Below are positions 1 through 8,807 of a DNA stretch of 64,000 bases, piece after piece (position 1 is the first letter of the stretch; each line of letters opens with the position of its first letter). A program made the position numbers and the translations under genes. The notes below the pieces were generated by a model. That model ran no database searches. It saw only the letters and a list, made by a program, of their open reading frames with translations, and was not told the origin of the DNA. Origin of the DNA: Anaerobacillus alkalidiazotrophicus (GTDB lineage Bacteria; Bacillota; Bacilli; Bacillales_H; Anaerobacillaceae); NCBI RefSeq assembly GCF_001866055.1, contig NZ_MLQS01000031.1, forward strand, positions 186,001 to 250,000, in the 5' to 3' direction.

Positions 1-214
1 AGGGGGATCACAAATGTTTAAGTTTACAACATCAAGTGAAATGATGAGAATAGGTCCACGAAATGTAGATGCTGTTAGAGAAAAGCTAAAGGAGTTAAGA
101 ATTAATATTATTGCAGAAGATGTTGGTGGATCTAGTGGAAGAACTATTGAATTTGATCCAGAGACTAGCAAACTATCAATTCGGACTGTAAGTCAAGGAG
201 TTTCAGAAATATAA
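1..214 (+). CDS. cheD: Chemoreceptor glutamine deamidase CheD, 3' end only
   Basis: The frame is open from the window edge, so this is the C-terminal ~70 residues of a gene that begins upstream. The ending [20 protein letters not shown] and the IGPRNVDAV segment are typical of the CheD C-terminus. CheD deamidates glutamines on methyl-accepting chemoreceptors and in Bacillus works with CheC in adaptation. The internal ATG at 14 is not the start, because the frame continues in register to base 2 (reading GGSQMFKF). The stop TAA shares one base with the ATG of the next gene, so translation is probably coupled. In Bacillus cheD lies just before sigD at the end of the fla/che operon, as it nearly does here. 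Confidence 0.9.
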   Translation, partial: GGSQMFKFTTSSEMMRIGPRNVDAVREKLKELRINIIAEDVGGSSGRTIEFDPETSKLSIRTVSQGVSEI

Positions 215-528
215 TGTTTATCGGATCATGGGTAATTAATATTATCTTTAGTGTTATTGCGTTTTTATTTGTATTTATAGGATCAGTGACCTCAAATACG
301 ACGATAACTTCTTTTGTTCGAGCTACCTATGCCTTTCTCTTCTTTTTTTTTGTAACTTATTTCTTTCGATGGATATGGTTAATTGCTTCAAAAGGAATAA
401 AGTTTGAGTATGAAGAAAAAAATCAAATAGAAGGTAGCCACATAGGAAAAGATACAATTATCGAAGGCTATACCGAAGAAGAGATAAAAAAAGTAAGCCG
501 ACATGTCAAAGATCTTATAAATGATTAA
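214..528 (+). CDS. Small two-helix membrane protein, function unknown
   Basis: This 104-aa protein has two strongly hydrophobic stretches at about residues 4-25 and 36-60 (the second rich in Phe and Trp). A charged, mostly cytoplasmic-looking tail of about 40 residues follows, containing GYTEEEIKKVSRHVKDL. I recognise no named family. It overlaps the cheD stop by one base, has an AAGGAG about 13 nt upstream, and ends 11 nt before the chosen sigD start, so it belongs to the motility operon. B. subtilis, from memory, has no gene at this place. A role in motility or in SigD control is only guilt by association. Confidence 0.75.
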   Translation: MFIGSWVINIIFSVIAFLFVFIGSVTSNTTITSFVRATYAFLFFFFVTYFFRWIWLIASKGIKFEYEEKNQIEGSHIGKDTIIEGYTEEEIKKVSRHVKDLIND

Positions 529-539
529 GGAGGATGAAA

Positions 540-1307
540 ATGCCTCAAACCAAACAAAGAGATGAGTACATTTGGAAAAAATGGTTGGAAGAACGTGATA
601 CTGAAGCTTGTGATGAACTTATTCGTATATATATGCCCCTTGTAGATTATCACGTTCAAAGAATTTCAGTAGGCCTTCCCAAAAATGTGAATAAAGAAGA
701 CCTCAAAAGTCATGCTCTGATGGGTTTATATGATGCACTAGAAAAATTTGATTACACACGTGAACTGAAATTTGATACATATGCTTCTTTTCGCATCCGC
801 GGTTCAATTATTGACGGACTTAGACAAGAAGACTGGTTACCCCGCTCTTTGAGGGAACGTACAAAAAAAGTAGATATAACGATTGAAAAATTGGAGCAAA
901 AATATGGCCGTTATGTAACTGCTAAGGAAGTAGCTGAAACTTTGGAGATTTCAGAGGAAGAAGTTTTACAAGTTATGAATGAAAGTTTCGTTGCTAATTT
1001 ATTATCAATTGACGAAAAAACAAATGATACAGAGCGTGAAGAAACGTATAAAAATACCCTAATAGATAAGAGCAGATTAACACCAGAGGAGCAAATACTG
1101 AGAAAAAATATGCATGAAGAACTTGTTGCAATTATTGAAAATTTAAATGAAAATGAGCAACTCGTTATTAGTTTATTTTATTTTGAAGAACTAACATTAA
1201 CAGAAATTGGACATATTTTAGGTCTGTCAACATCTAGAATTTCTCAAATTCATTCAAAAGCTCTTTTTCGATTAAAACAAGTCTTCAAGCAAGAAATCAC
1301 ATATTAA
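540..1307 (+). CDS. sigD: RNA polymerase sigma factor SigD (FliA family)
   Basis: SigD (sigma-28) directs late flagellar, chemotaxis and autolysin genes. The 255-aa product shows region 2 (LKFDTYASFRIRGSIIDGLR, then DWLPRSLRER), region 3 (KYGRYVTAKEVAETL) and a region 4 helix-turn-helix (LTEIGHILGLSTSRISQIHS), with the usual family length. I place the start at ATG 540, not the in-frame ATG 534. The Shine-Dalgarno TAAGGAGG ends at base 533, touching ATG 534 but leaving 6 nt before ATG 540. It is co-oriented and close to the upstream motility genes. Confidence 0.95.
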   Translation: MPQTKQRDEYIWKKWLEERDTEACDELIRIYMPLVDYHVQRISVGLPKNVNKEDLKSHALMGLYDALEKFDYTRELKFDTYASFRIRGSIIDGLRQEDWLPRSLRERTKKVDITIEKLEQKYGRYVTAKEVAETLEISEEEVLQVMNESFVANLLSIDEKTNDTEREETYKNTLIDKSRLTPEEQILRKNMHEELVAIIENLNENEQLVISLFYFEELTLTEIGHILGLSTSRISQIHSKALFRLKQVFKQEITY

Positions 1308-1374
1308 ATAAACATTAATGTGCTTGTTCATTTTACTTTTATGGTTAGGTCTTGATAAAGGAGAATAGATCTAA

Positions 1375-2748
1375 ATGCTAGATGAGTATTTTGAAATTCA
1401 GTTGGATAATGATAAATTAAAAGCTACTCTACTACAAAAAGTACGTATTAACGAAAAAAGCGTAATAACAGAGACTGATATCTTAGGTTTTATTATGGAA
1501 CATGGTATTGTATTTGGTATAAAAAAAGAATTGCTTACAAAAATTGTAGCTAATGAAATAACTTGCCCAGTAGTCATAGCAGAGGGGCTAAGTCCGATTA
1601 ATGGAAAAGATGCTATTTTAAAGCCTGTTTTACCAAATAATAATGAAATAAAGTCAGTAGAAGATTTACATAATGTTGATTTAAAACAGGTCATAAATAT
1701 TCCTTCGGTTACTCATGGACAATTAATTGGTAAAAAAATAACAGCTACAAGTGGAACGGCAGGTATGAACGTATTTGGAGAGGAACTACTCCCAAAGCCA
1801 GGCAAGGATTTCAGGTTACGTGTAGGAAAAAATACTCGTATCGATGATGAAGGTTTACGGTTATTTTCAATGATCGATGGACAAATGTCGATTGAAAATA
1901 AGGTTATTCACGTTTACCCTGTATTTGAAGTAAATGGAGACCTAGATTTAAAGATAGGTAATATATCATTTATAGGTAGTGTCACCATAAGAGGGAATGT
2001 GCCTGCAGGATTTGAGATTAAGTCAAAAGGAGATATTAAAATTCATGGCACAGTCGAGAATGCAATCCTTATATCAGAAGGGTCTATTTTTGTATCAACC
2101 GGAATTGTTGGGCAGGGTAAAGGTTTAATTAAAGCAAAAGGTGATCTTCATACGTCTTTTATTAATCAAGGAATAGTTGAGGTAGAGGGTGACGTTCATG
2201 TTACACAGTCTATTTTGCATAGTAAAATAACGGCTAATGGTAGCATATTCTGTCAAAAAGGGAAAGGGAATATTGTGGGGGGCGATATTTCTGCCGGTAA
2301 GCGGATTATGGCTAAAGAAGTTGGGAATGCCCATAATACACGTACAACCCTCTATTTGGGTGTACAACAAGAAATTATGGAAAAAGAAAAGGTTTATACT
2401 AATAATCTAAAGAAAGCTGAAGATGATTTAAATAAGCTCACTATACTATTGGAGAAGTTAACAGAGAAAGAAATAAAATCATCTCTTTCTACAACTGAAA
2501 AAATAACAAAATTACGAGTGCGTAATACAATTAATTCTACAACTGAACTAGTGTTAGAAGCAAAAGAGAAACTTGAGGAACTTGAAGACCTATTTTCAAG
2601 CGAAGAAGAGTCTTTCGTGATTGTTGAACAACAAATTTATCCTAATGTTGATTTGCATTTTGGTAAATATCGAAGAAAAATAATCACTGTTTTTAAATCT
2701 GTAAAAGTACATATTAATAATGGGGAGATTGTGGTGACACATGTTTAA
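1375..2748 (+). CDS. FapA/DUF342 family polymer-like protein
   Basis: This 457-aa protein resembles the DUF342 (FapA, flagellar assembly protein A) family. It has an N-terminal domain to about residue 170. A glycine-spaced region at about 175-310 follows (GDIKIHGTVENAILISEGSI, GNIVGGDISAGKRIMAKEVG) that looks like stacked beta-helix turns. A Lys/Glu-rich coiled coil lies at about 335-405, then a short C-terminal beta segment. AAAGGAG lies 11 nt before the ATG. It directly follows sigD, and DUF342 genes are common next to flagellar genes in Bacillales and Clostridia. The biochemical function is not established; the family call is from architecture and context. Confidence 0.8.
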   Translation: MLDEYFEIQLDNDKLKATLLQKVRINEKSVITETDILGFIMEHGIVFGIKKELLTKIVANEITCPVVIAEGLSPINGKDAILKPVLPNNNEIKSVEDLHNVDLKQVINIPSVTHGQLIGKKITATSGTAGMNVFGEELLPKPGKDFRLRVGKNTRIDDEGLRLFSMIDGQMSIENKVIHVYPVFEVNGDLDLKIGNISFIGSVTIRGNVPAGFEIKSKGDIKIHGTVENAILISEGSIFVSTGIVGQGKGLIKAKGDLHTSFINQGIVEVEGDVHVTQSILHSKITANGSIFCQKGKGNIVGGDISAGKRIMAKEVGNAHNTRTTLYLGVQQEIMEKEKVYTNNLKKAEDDLNKLTILLEKLTEKEIKSSLSTTEKITKLRVRNTINSTTELVLEAKEKLEELEDLFSSEEESFVIVEQQIYPNVDLHFGKYRRKIITVFKSVKVHINNGEIVVTHV

Positions 2749-2912
2749 CCTATTTTCTTCTCTATACGATTAGTATGATAACACTATATGTTAGTTAAGG
2801 TTTTTTTACAAGGAATGTATAAAGTTTTTGAAGTTGGAGGCCCTCTTGCCTCCAGTGCCTTGCGCTATTCTAATGCGCACTGCATACCGAAAAAGAAACG
2901 GAGGTAATTTTC

Positions 2913-3227
2913 ATGAGTTTAAGAGCTGTTGAAATGCAGGTGTCTATTCCTAGGTCACAAAACGTTGGGAAAATCCAAGATCAACTTCAGCAAAGAGCTC
3001 AAGTAGCCCAAGATCATATCTCTATGGAACAAAATAAAGAGGACGAAAAAAAACGAAAACAAGTGTATGAAACAACAGAGTGTGACCCAAAGCGTATACA
3101 TAATGACGAAGAAAGTGGTAATAAATCTATGTATGTGGAAAATGGACAAAAACAAAAAAATGATAATCAAGACCTCGAGTTTGCAAAACATCCATTTAAA
3201 GGGAATTTTGTAGACTTGTCTTGTTAA
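2913..3227 (+). CDS. Small hydrophilic protein of unknown function
   Basis: A real gene is likely because GGAGG sits 8 nt ahead of the ATG. The 104-aa product is very polar (Lys, Glu, Gln, Asn), with a helical N-terminal half (IQDQLQQRAQVAQDHISMEQ) and a short C-terminal motif KHPFKGNFVDLSC. I associate an ending of the type HPFKG-x-x-VD with small uncharacterised Bacillaceae proteins near sigD, but this is memory rather than a search. There is no signal peptide or membrane segment. It is preceded by two small hairpins (2835-2854 and 2861-2879) and probably belongs to the end of the motility transcript. Confidence 0.65.
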   Translation: MSLRAVEMQVSIPRSQNVGKIQDQLQQRAQVAQDHISMEQNKEDEKKRKQVYETTECDPKRIHNDEESGNKSMYVENGQKQKNDNQDLEFAKHPFKGNFVDLSC

Positions 3228-3636
3228 TTATTATTTTTACAACTTTACACTGTTTACTATATGTTAAGTTCGTTTATTGGAATAAAGGAAATTATGCTAG
3301 AAAAGCTGTTTAATTTTATGCTTATGTACAGGGGGAATTGTCCGAAATGGTCAATTCCTTTGATTTTACACGATATGGAAGCATAAAATTTTGAAGCTAG
3401 AAAGCTGTCTAGCGCAAGCAGCCTACGAGTTCGGTCATTTAAGACAAGCAACGGACTTCGAATACTGCTTGAGTCCTTCGTCGATTAACTTCATGCAGCT
3501 TTACTAGTGCGGTTACTCGTCGCACAAGACAGGAAGTATTCAGAGCTACGCTAGTAAACGCAGAAACACAATTGCTTTAATTAGGATAAGGAAGGTGCTT
3601 ACGTATTACTATATTAACAGTAAAGGGGGGAACAAA
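3228..3636. repeat. 409-bp gene-free spacer with intergenic repeat copy C1
   Basis: I see no credible gene on either strand. From 3405 to 3440 the sequence (beginning CTGTCTAGCGCAAGCA) matches 36755-36790 with only three differences in 36 bases. The rest is hairpin-rich: GGACT/AGTCC around 3455-3475, TGCG/CGCA around 3508-3524, and the 8-bp arms TTTACTAG (3500-3507) and CTAGTAAA (3551-3558) enclosing it. It resembles the short GC-richer intergenic repeats scattered in Bacillus genomes. A Shine-Dalgarno AAAGGGGGG close to 3637 serves the next gene. Confidence 0.6.
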
Positions 3637-4149
3637 ATGGCATATTTACTAGCAGTTAGTTTCTTATTACACTTCGTTTCCTTTTATCTTATAATTGTTT
3701 TAATACAAAAGACAAATTCAAAAAAAGGCTTGACTGAAACAAACGAACTAGAGACGATAAAACGAGAAATAGAAGATTTATTAATATCTTATACAACAGA
3801 AATGAAGGAAGAAAATGAAAAATTGCTTAGCGATATTGAGCGCAAAAGAAAAACAAAGGGAGTTAGTGAACTGACAATAAAGTCAAATTATGACAAAGAT
3901 GGTTTACATGTGAATTTTAATAAGAAAAATTCAGCACCACTTATTCAGAAAAATGTGTTGCAAAAAGTTATAGAAAAAGATGATGCATTTACTCCACCAT
4001 TAGTTAGCGTTAATGAAGATAGCTTAGAACAATCGAATACAGCAAAGGTACTGTCGTACGCGAAACAAGGCTATACATCAAAGGAAATTGCTAAAAAATT
4101 AAATATGGGTGATGGTGAGGTAGAGTTATTATTAAAATTTCATAAATAA
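3637..4149 (+). CDS. swrB: SwrB-like membrane-anchored coiled-coil protein
   Basis: The 170-aa protein has one N-terminal membrane helix (about residues 3-23), a charged coiled-coil middle (ELETIKREIEDLL onward), and a C-terminal helix-turn-helix-like unit (YAKQGYTSKEIAKKLNMGDG). This architecture and the position between sigD and rpsB match SwrB (YlxL) of B. subtilis, which promotes assembly of the flagellar type III export apparatus and swarming. I chose ATG 3637 because AAAGGGGGG lies 6 nt upstream; an in-frame extension to 3595 lacks a ribosome site. The sequence is weakly conserved in the family, so the name rests mostly on layout and position. Confidence 0.65.
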   Translation: MAYLLAVSFLLHFVSFYLIIVLIQKTNSKKGLTETNELETIKREIEDLLISYTTEMKEENEKLLSDIERKRKTKGVSELTIKSNYDKDGLHVNFNKKNSAPLIQKNVLQKVIEKDDAFTPPLVSVNEDSLEQSNTAKVLSYAKQGYTSKEIAKKLNMGDGEVELLLKFHK

Positions 4150-4163
4150 AATTGTCTAGTGAC

Positions 4164-4192
4164 TTGATATAAAAAAGTGATTATGGTATAGT
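4164..4192 (+). promoter_or_regulatory. SigA-type promoter for rpsB
   Basis: TTGATA (4164-4169) and TATAGT (4187-4192) are separated by exactly 17 bp, close to the vegetative consensus. It lies downstream of the SwrB-like gene and 116 nt upstream of the rpsB start, leaving room for the structured leader. Confidence 0.75.
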
Positions 4193-4214
4193 AAATCTCG
4201 GTGTTAATCACACA

Positions 4215-4273
4215 CGTTCGTTAATTTAAGTAAAGGTGCTACAGTGTAGTCTTACTTAAAGAGGATGCGAACG
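4215..4273 (+). promoter_or_regulatory. Structured 5' leader of rpsB (probable S2 autoregulatory element)
   Basis: Between the promoter and the gene an outer stem CGTTCG (4215-4220)/CGAACG (4268-4273) encloses a long inner stem. The inner stem pairs TTTAAGTAA (4225-4233) with TTACTTAAA (4252-4260), topped by CTAC-AGT-GTAG (4239-4249). Ribosomal protein S2 leaders that allow feedback by S2 are known in bacteria; assignment here is by position and fold only. A purine-rich stretch and the true Shine-Dalgarno (AAAGGAGGTG) follow. Confidence 0.6.
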
Positions 4274-4307
4274 GAGGAAAAATAAAACCAAAAAGGAGGT
4301 GTGAAGA

Positions 4308-5006
4308 ATGGGCGTAATCTCTATGAAACAATTACTAGAAGCAGGAGTTCACTTCGGTCACCAAACTCGTCGTTGGAACCCTAAAATGGATCGCTACATC
4401 TTCACCGAAAGAAACGGAATTTATATTATTGATCTTCAAAAGACGGTCAAAAAAGTTGAGGAAGCTTACTACTTCGTAAGAGACTTGGCTGCACAAGGTG
4501 GTAAAGTACTATTTGTTGGTACAAAAAAACAAGCACAAGACTCAGTAAAAGAAGAAGCAGAACGTTGTGGAATGTACTTTATCAACCAACGTTGGTTAGG
4601 TGGTACACTAACAAACTTCGAAACAATCCAAAAGCGTATTTCTCGTTTAAAGCAATTAGAGCAAATGCAAGAAGATGGTACTTTCGAAGTTCTTCCTAAA
4701 AAAGAAGTAATCATTCTTAAAAAGGAAATGGAACGTCTTGAAAAATTCCTTGGTGGAATTAAAGATATGAAAGGTATTCCTGATGCTTTATTCATTATTG
4801 ATCCACGCAAAGAGCGTATTGCTATTGCGGAAGCTCGTAAATTGAACATTCCGATTGTTGCAATCGTTGATACAAACTGTGATCCTGATGAAATTGATTA
4901 CGTAATTCCTGGTAATGATGATGCAATCCGTGCGGTAAAATTACTTACTGCAAAAATTGCAGATGCTATTATTGAAGCTAACCAAGGCGAAGAAACATCT
5001 GCTTAA
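4308..5006 (+). CDS. rpsB: 30S ribosomal protein S2
   Basis: The 232-aa product is a full-length S2, starting [20 protein letters not shown] and containing the [28 protein letters not shown] and [19 protein letters not shown] blocks. S2 binds the 30S subunit near the platform and is needed with S1-like factors for initiation. A strong AAAGGAGGTG precedes the ATG. Its own promoter and leader are upstream, a terminator-like hairpin follows, and tsf comes next, as in nearly all bacteria. Confidence 0.98.
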   Translation: MGVISMKQLLEAGVHFGHQTRRWNPKMDRYIFTERNGIYIIDLQKTVKKVEEAYYFVRDLAAQGGKVLFVGTKKQAQDSVKEEAERCGMYFINQRWLGGTLTNFETIQKRISRLKQLEQMQEDGTFEVLPKKEVIILKKEMERLEKFLGGIKDMKGIPDALFIIDPRKERIAIAEARKLNIPIVAIVDTNCDPDEIDYVIPGNDDAIRAVKLLTAKIADAIIEANQGEETSA

Positions 5007-5021
5007 TTTCATTTTGCTCTA

Positions 5022-5061
5022 AAAAGGGTGGTAAAGGGTCTTACCCTTTATCACCTTTTTT
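5022..5061 (+). terminator. Terminator or attenuator between rpsB and tsf
   Basis: GGGTGGTAAAGGG (5026-5038) pairs with CCCTTTATCACC (5044-5055) around a 5-nt loop and is followed by six T residues. Such a hairpin between rpsB and tsf would lower tsf expression relative to rpsB. Confidence 0.8.
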
Positions 5062-5171
5062 ACTTTAATTACTTAAAAAAATCTAGTTAAAAATGTAAAA
5101 AATGTTAATACTAAGTAGATGGGAAACTTAGTTAGCAAGTTTTTATGTACATAATTTAAGGAGGAAAAAAA

Positions 5172-6050
5172 ATGGCAATTACTGCAAGTATGGTTAAAGA
5201 ACTGCGCGAAAGAACAGGTGCAGGTATGATGGATTGTAAAAAAGCATTAACAGAAACTGAAGGGGATATGGAAAAAGCAATTGACCTTCTTCGTGAGAAG
5301 GGTATTGCAAAGGCTGCGAAAAAAGCAGACCGAATTGCAGCTGAAGGTTTAACTTTTGTTGAAGTTCAAGGGAATAAAGCTGTGATTGTTGAAGTTAACT
5401 CTGAAACAGACTTTGTTGCGAAAAATGAAAACTTTAAAGCGCTAGTTGCTAATGTAGCAAAAAGTATTCTTTCTAATTCACCAGCAACAGTAGAGGAAGC
5501 TTTAGGACAAACGTATGAAGAAACAACTTTACAAGAGTACATTAATACACAAATTGCAAAAATTGGTGAAAAGCTTTCATTACGTCGATTTGAAATCGTA
5601 GAAAAAACTGATAATGATGCATTTGGTGCATATTTACACATGGGTGGAAGAATTGGTGTATTATCAGTTCTTGAAGGTAAAAATGATGAAGAGTTAGCTA
5701 AAGACGTAGCAATGCATGTAGCTGCAATTAATCCACTTTACGTTTCACGTGACCAGGTTTCTGAAGAAGAAGTTGCTCGTGAACGTGAAGTTTTAACTCA
5801 ACAAGCATTAAACGAAGGTAAACCTGAAAATATCGTTGCTAAAATGGTAGAAGGACGTTTAAGTAAATATTTTGAAGATATTTGTTTATTAGATCAACCA
5901 TTTGTTAAAGATGGAGATCAAAAGGTTGGTAAGTATGTTGCGAATAAAGGTGCTACGGTTAAATCATTTGTTCGTTATGAAGTAGGCGAAGGTATGGAGA
6001 AACGTGAAGAAAACTTTGCTGAAGAAGTAATGAATCAAGTTAAAAAGTAA
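5172..6050 (+). CDS. tsf: Elongation factor Ts
   Basis: EF-Ts is the guanine nucleotide exchange factor that recycles EF-Tu-GDP to EF-Tu-GTP. The 292-aa product has the N-terminal UBA-like domain ([19 protein letters not shown]), the EF-Tu-contacting motif [10 protein letters not shown] and the C-terminal DQPFVKD segment. The length is normal for Bacillus. AAGGAGG lies ahead of the ATG. A small hairpin CTAAGT/ACTTAG (5111-5131) lies in the 5' spacer; no clear separate promoter is visible. Confidence 0.98.
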   Translation: MAITASMVKELRERTGAGMMDCKKALTETEGDMEKAIDLLREKGIAKAAKKADRIAAEGLTFVEVQGNKAVIVEVNSETDFVAKNENFKALVANVAKSILSNSPATVEEALGQTYEETTLQEYINTQIAKIGEKLSLRRFEIVEKTDNDAFGAYLHMGGRIGVLSVLEGKNDEELAKDVAMHVAAINPLYVSRDQVSEEEVAREREVLTQQALNEGKPENIVAKMVEGRLSKYFEDICLLDQPFVKDGDQKVGKYVANKGATVKSFVRYEVGEGMEKREENFAEEVMNQVKK

Positions 6051-6090
6051 GCTATTTAAGGGGCACTAGGTGTCCCTTTTTCCAAATAGC
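6051..6090 (+). terminator. Intrinsic terminator after tsf
   Basis: AAGGGGCAC (6058-6066) pairs with GTGTCCCTT (6070-6078) over a 3-nt loop and runs into a T tract. An outer arm GCTATTT (6051-6057)/AAATAGC (6084-6090) extends the symmetry. Confidence 0.85.
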
Positions 6091-6137
6091 CTATTGATAA
6101 TTTTTTATTATCTGTTAAATTTAGGTAATTAAATTCC

Positions 6138-6253
6138 TCCCTCACCTAAAATTACAGGAGCTGTAAGTTTTGGTGAGGGACAAATTGCCTTAAAAGGCAG
6201 AATAAATAAAAATAACAATTAGTTGGGCTTTAAGTTCCCAAACTATTGTTATT
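6138..6253 (+). promoter_or_regulatory. Three consecutive hairpins ahead of pyrH (structured leader)
   Basis: Three stem-loops stand in a row between the tsf terminator and pyrH. The first pairs TCCCTCACC (6138-6146) with GGTGAGGGA (6172-6180), continued by AAA/TTT and TTACA/TGTAA. The second is TGCCTT-AA-AAGGCA (6186-6199). The third pairs AATAACAA (6211-6218) with TTGTTATT (6246-6253) and TTGGG with CCCAA. None is followed by a T run, so they are unlikely to be simple terminators. I know of no named riboswitch with this layout; function is unknown. Confidence 0.6.
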
Positions 6254-6255
6254 AA

Positions 6256-7005
<750 letters not shown>

Positions 7006-7007
7006 AA

Positions 7008-7565
7008 ATGAGTAAAGAAGTTTTAAAGCTTTCTGAAGAAAAAATGAATAAGGCAATTGAAGCTCTACGTCGTGAACTTTCTACATTACGTGCAGGCCGT
7101 GCTAACCCATCAATTTTGGATAAAATTCATGTGGATTATTACGGTGCACCTACACCATTAAACCAATTAGCTTCAATTACTGTACCAGAAGCCAGATTAT
7201 TATTAATACAGCCTTACGACAAATCTGCATTAGCAGATGTGGAGAGAGCTATCCAAAAATCTGACCTTGGGTTAAGTCCGTCTAACGATGGTTCAGTTAT
7301 CCGTATTACAATTCCACCATTAACTGAAGAAAGACGCCGTGAATTAGTTAAATTAGTAAAAAAATCTGCAGAAGATGCAAAAGTTGCAATTCGAAATGTT
7401 CGTCGCGATGCAAATGACGATTTAAAGAAACTTCAGAAAGATGGAGAGCTTACAGAAGACGAGTTACGCCGTAGTACTGAAGATGTTCAAAAGTTAACTG
7501 ATAAAGAAATTGTAAAAATTGATGAAGTTGCAGCTAATAAAGAAAAAGAAATCATGGAAGTGTAA
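7008..7565 (+). CDS. frr: Ribosome recycling factor
   Basis: RRF splits post-termination ribosomes together with EF-G. The 185-aa product shows the family's triple-helix-bundle sequence ([34 protein letters not shown]) and ends at the standard length. It begins 2 nt after pyrH with a GGGGGA ribosome site overlapping the pyrH end, so the two are co-translated. Confidence 0.98.
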   Translation: MSKEVLKLSEEKMNKAIEALRRELSTLRAGRANPSILDKIHVDYYGAPTPLNQLASITVPEARLLLIQPYDKSALADVERAIQKSDLGLSPSNDGSVIRITIPPLTEERRRELVKLVKKSAEDAKVAIRNVRRDANDDLKKLQKDGELTEDELRRSTEDVQKLTDKEIVKIDEVAANKEKEIMEV

Positions 7566-7597
7566 TCTTTTTCAATGTAAAATAGAATAATGAATAG

Positions 7598-7627
7598 ACC
7601 CTCTATTATAATAAGGGGGTTTTTTTT
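7598..7627 (+). terminator. Terminator after frr
   Basis: ACCCTC (7598-7603) pairs with the AGGGGGT ending at 7620 (one G-T pair). The loop is AT-rich, and a run of eight T residues follows. Confidence 0.8.
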
Positions 7628-8024
7628 ACACCTATATGAAAATAAACTTGGCTTGAACAAAAATTTATATGAAGTGATTATATTTTCTATCGTTTCGATC
7701 AAAAATGGTAATTAAATCTGTATATACTCTTGTTTTTATTCATTCAATTTGTGAAAAGCTGCTTCATCCTAGACCTTAAGTGGTAACTACCCTGCACATA
7801 TTTTTTATTTATTCAATTTGGGAGTTCTTTTGTCACTTATTACTTAGGTCAATTTTTTTCAAGCTTAGGTTACAATTAACATTGTGATATAGCTGCTTAT
7901 CATATACAATTGTTAAGGTGTTTGATTTTGTAATATTTATGTTTTTCTAGCACGTTAGGAAGTATAAAAATTTAGCAAGGATGACTTACGACGTGAATTA
8001 CGTATTCTATTGGGGGACAAGAAC
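7628..8024 (+). promoter_or_regulatory. Gene-free spacer carrying the uppS promoter
   Basis: No ORF with a ribosome site is present. The stretch is AT-rich and unstructured apart from a good SigA-type promoter, TTGTGA (7882-7887), 17 bp, TACAAT (7905-7910), about 115 nt before the uppS start. It separates the translation genes from the envelope operon. Confidence 0.6.
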
Positions 8025-8792
8025 ATGCTTGAAAAGTTCTCATACTGGAAGGTAAAATCAAAAAAAGAGAATAATACTGATAATAACAATTTAGAAAATA
8101 TACCTAAACACGTAGCGGTAATAATGGACGGCAACGGTCGGTGGGCTAAAAAAAGAGGGCTACCTCGTATTGCTGGACACCGAGAAGGTATGAATGTAAT
8201 TAATAAAATTGTCAAAAAAGCAAATCAATTAGGAATAGAAGTGTTAACTCTATATGCTTTTTCTACTGAAAATTGGAAACGCCCAAAAAATGAAGTTGAT
8301 TTTTTAATGAGGTTACCTGAACGTTATTTAAGTGTAGAGTTACCAAAACTTATCGAAGAAAATGTACAGATCCGTTTTATGGGTTGTACGAATAATCTTC
8401 CTAATCATACAATTCAAGCAATTGAAAAAGCAGTTGAACAAACAAAATGCAATACTGGATTAATCTTGAATTTTGCGCTGAATTATGGGAGTCGGGATGA
8501 AATCGTTTCTGCTATTCAAAATATAGCCAAAGAAGCTGTAAGTGGCAACCTAGATCCAAACTCTATAAACCATGAGCTTGTTTCAAAATATTTAATGACA
8601 GAAGAACTGAGAGATCCTGACTTATTAATACGAACGAGTGGAGAGATTCGTCTTAGTAATTTTATGTTATGGCAACTTGCCTATACTGAGTTTTGGTTTA
8701 CCGATGTATTGTGGCCAGATTTTTCAGAAGAACACTTTTTAGAAGCACTTCATGTGTATCAACAACGAATTCGGCGTTTTGGGGGTATTTAG
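8025..8792 (+). CDS. uppS: Undecaprenyl diphosphate synthase
   Basis: UppS condenses isopentenyl diphosphate units in cis to make the C55 lipid carrier of peptidoglycan and teichoic acid synthesis. The 255-aa protein carries the catalytic block VIMDGNGRWAKKRGLPRIAG (catalytic Asp at residue 35), FSTENWKRP, and RTSGEIRLSNFMLWQLAYTE near the C-terminus. I chose ATG 8025 over the longer TTG frame because TGGGGGA lies 7 nt upstream. It heads an operon with cdsA, dxr and rseP. Confidence 0.97.
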   Translation: MLEKFSYWKVKSKKENNTDNNNLENIPKHVAVIMDGNGRWAKKRGLPRIAGHREGMNVINKIVKKANQLGIEVLTLYAFSTENWKRPKNEVDFLMRLPERYLSVELPKLIEENVQIRFMGCTNNLPNHTIQAIEKAVEQTKCNTGLILNFALNYGSRDEIVSAIQNIAKEAVSGNLDPNSINHELVSKYLMTEELRDPDLLIRTSGEIRLSNFMLWQLAYTEFWFTDVLWPDFSEEHFLEALHVYQQRIRRFGGI

Positions 8793-8807
8793 AAAGGAGC
8801 AATACTG

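Noticed and set aside
3257..3451. 64-codon ORF on the - strand in the spacer before the SwrB-like gene
   Set aside because: It runs through a repeat, has no ribosome site and no recognisable product.
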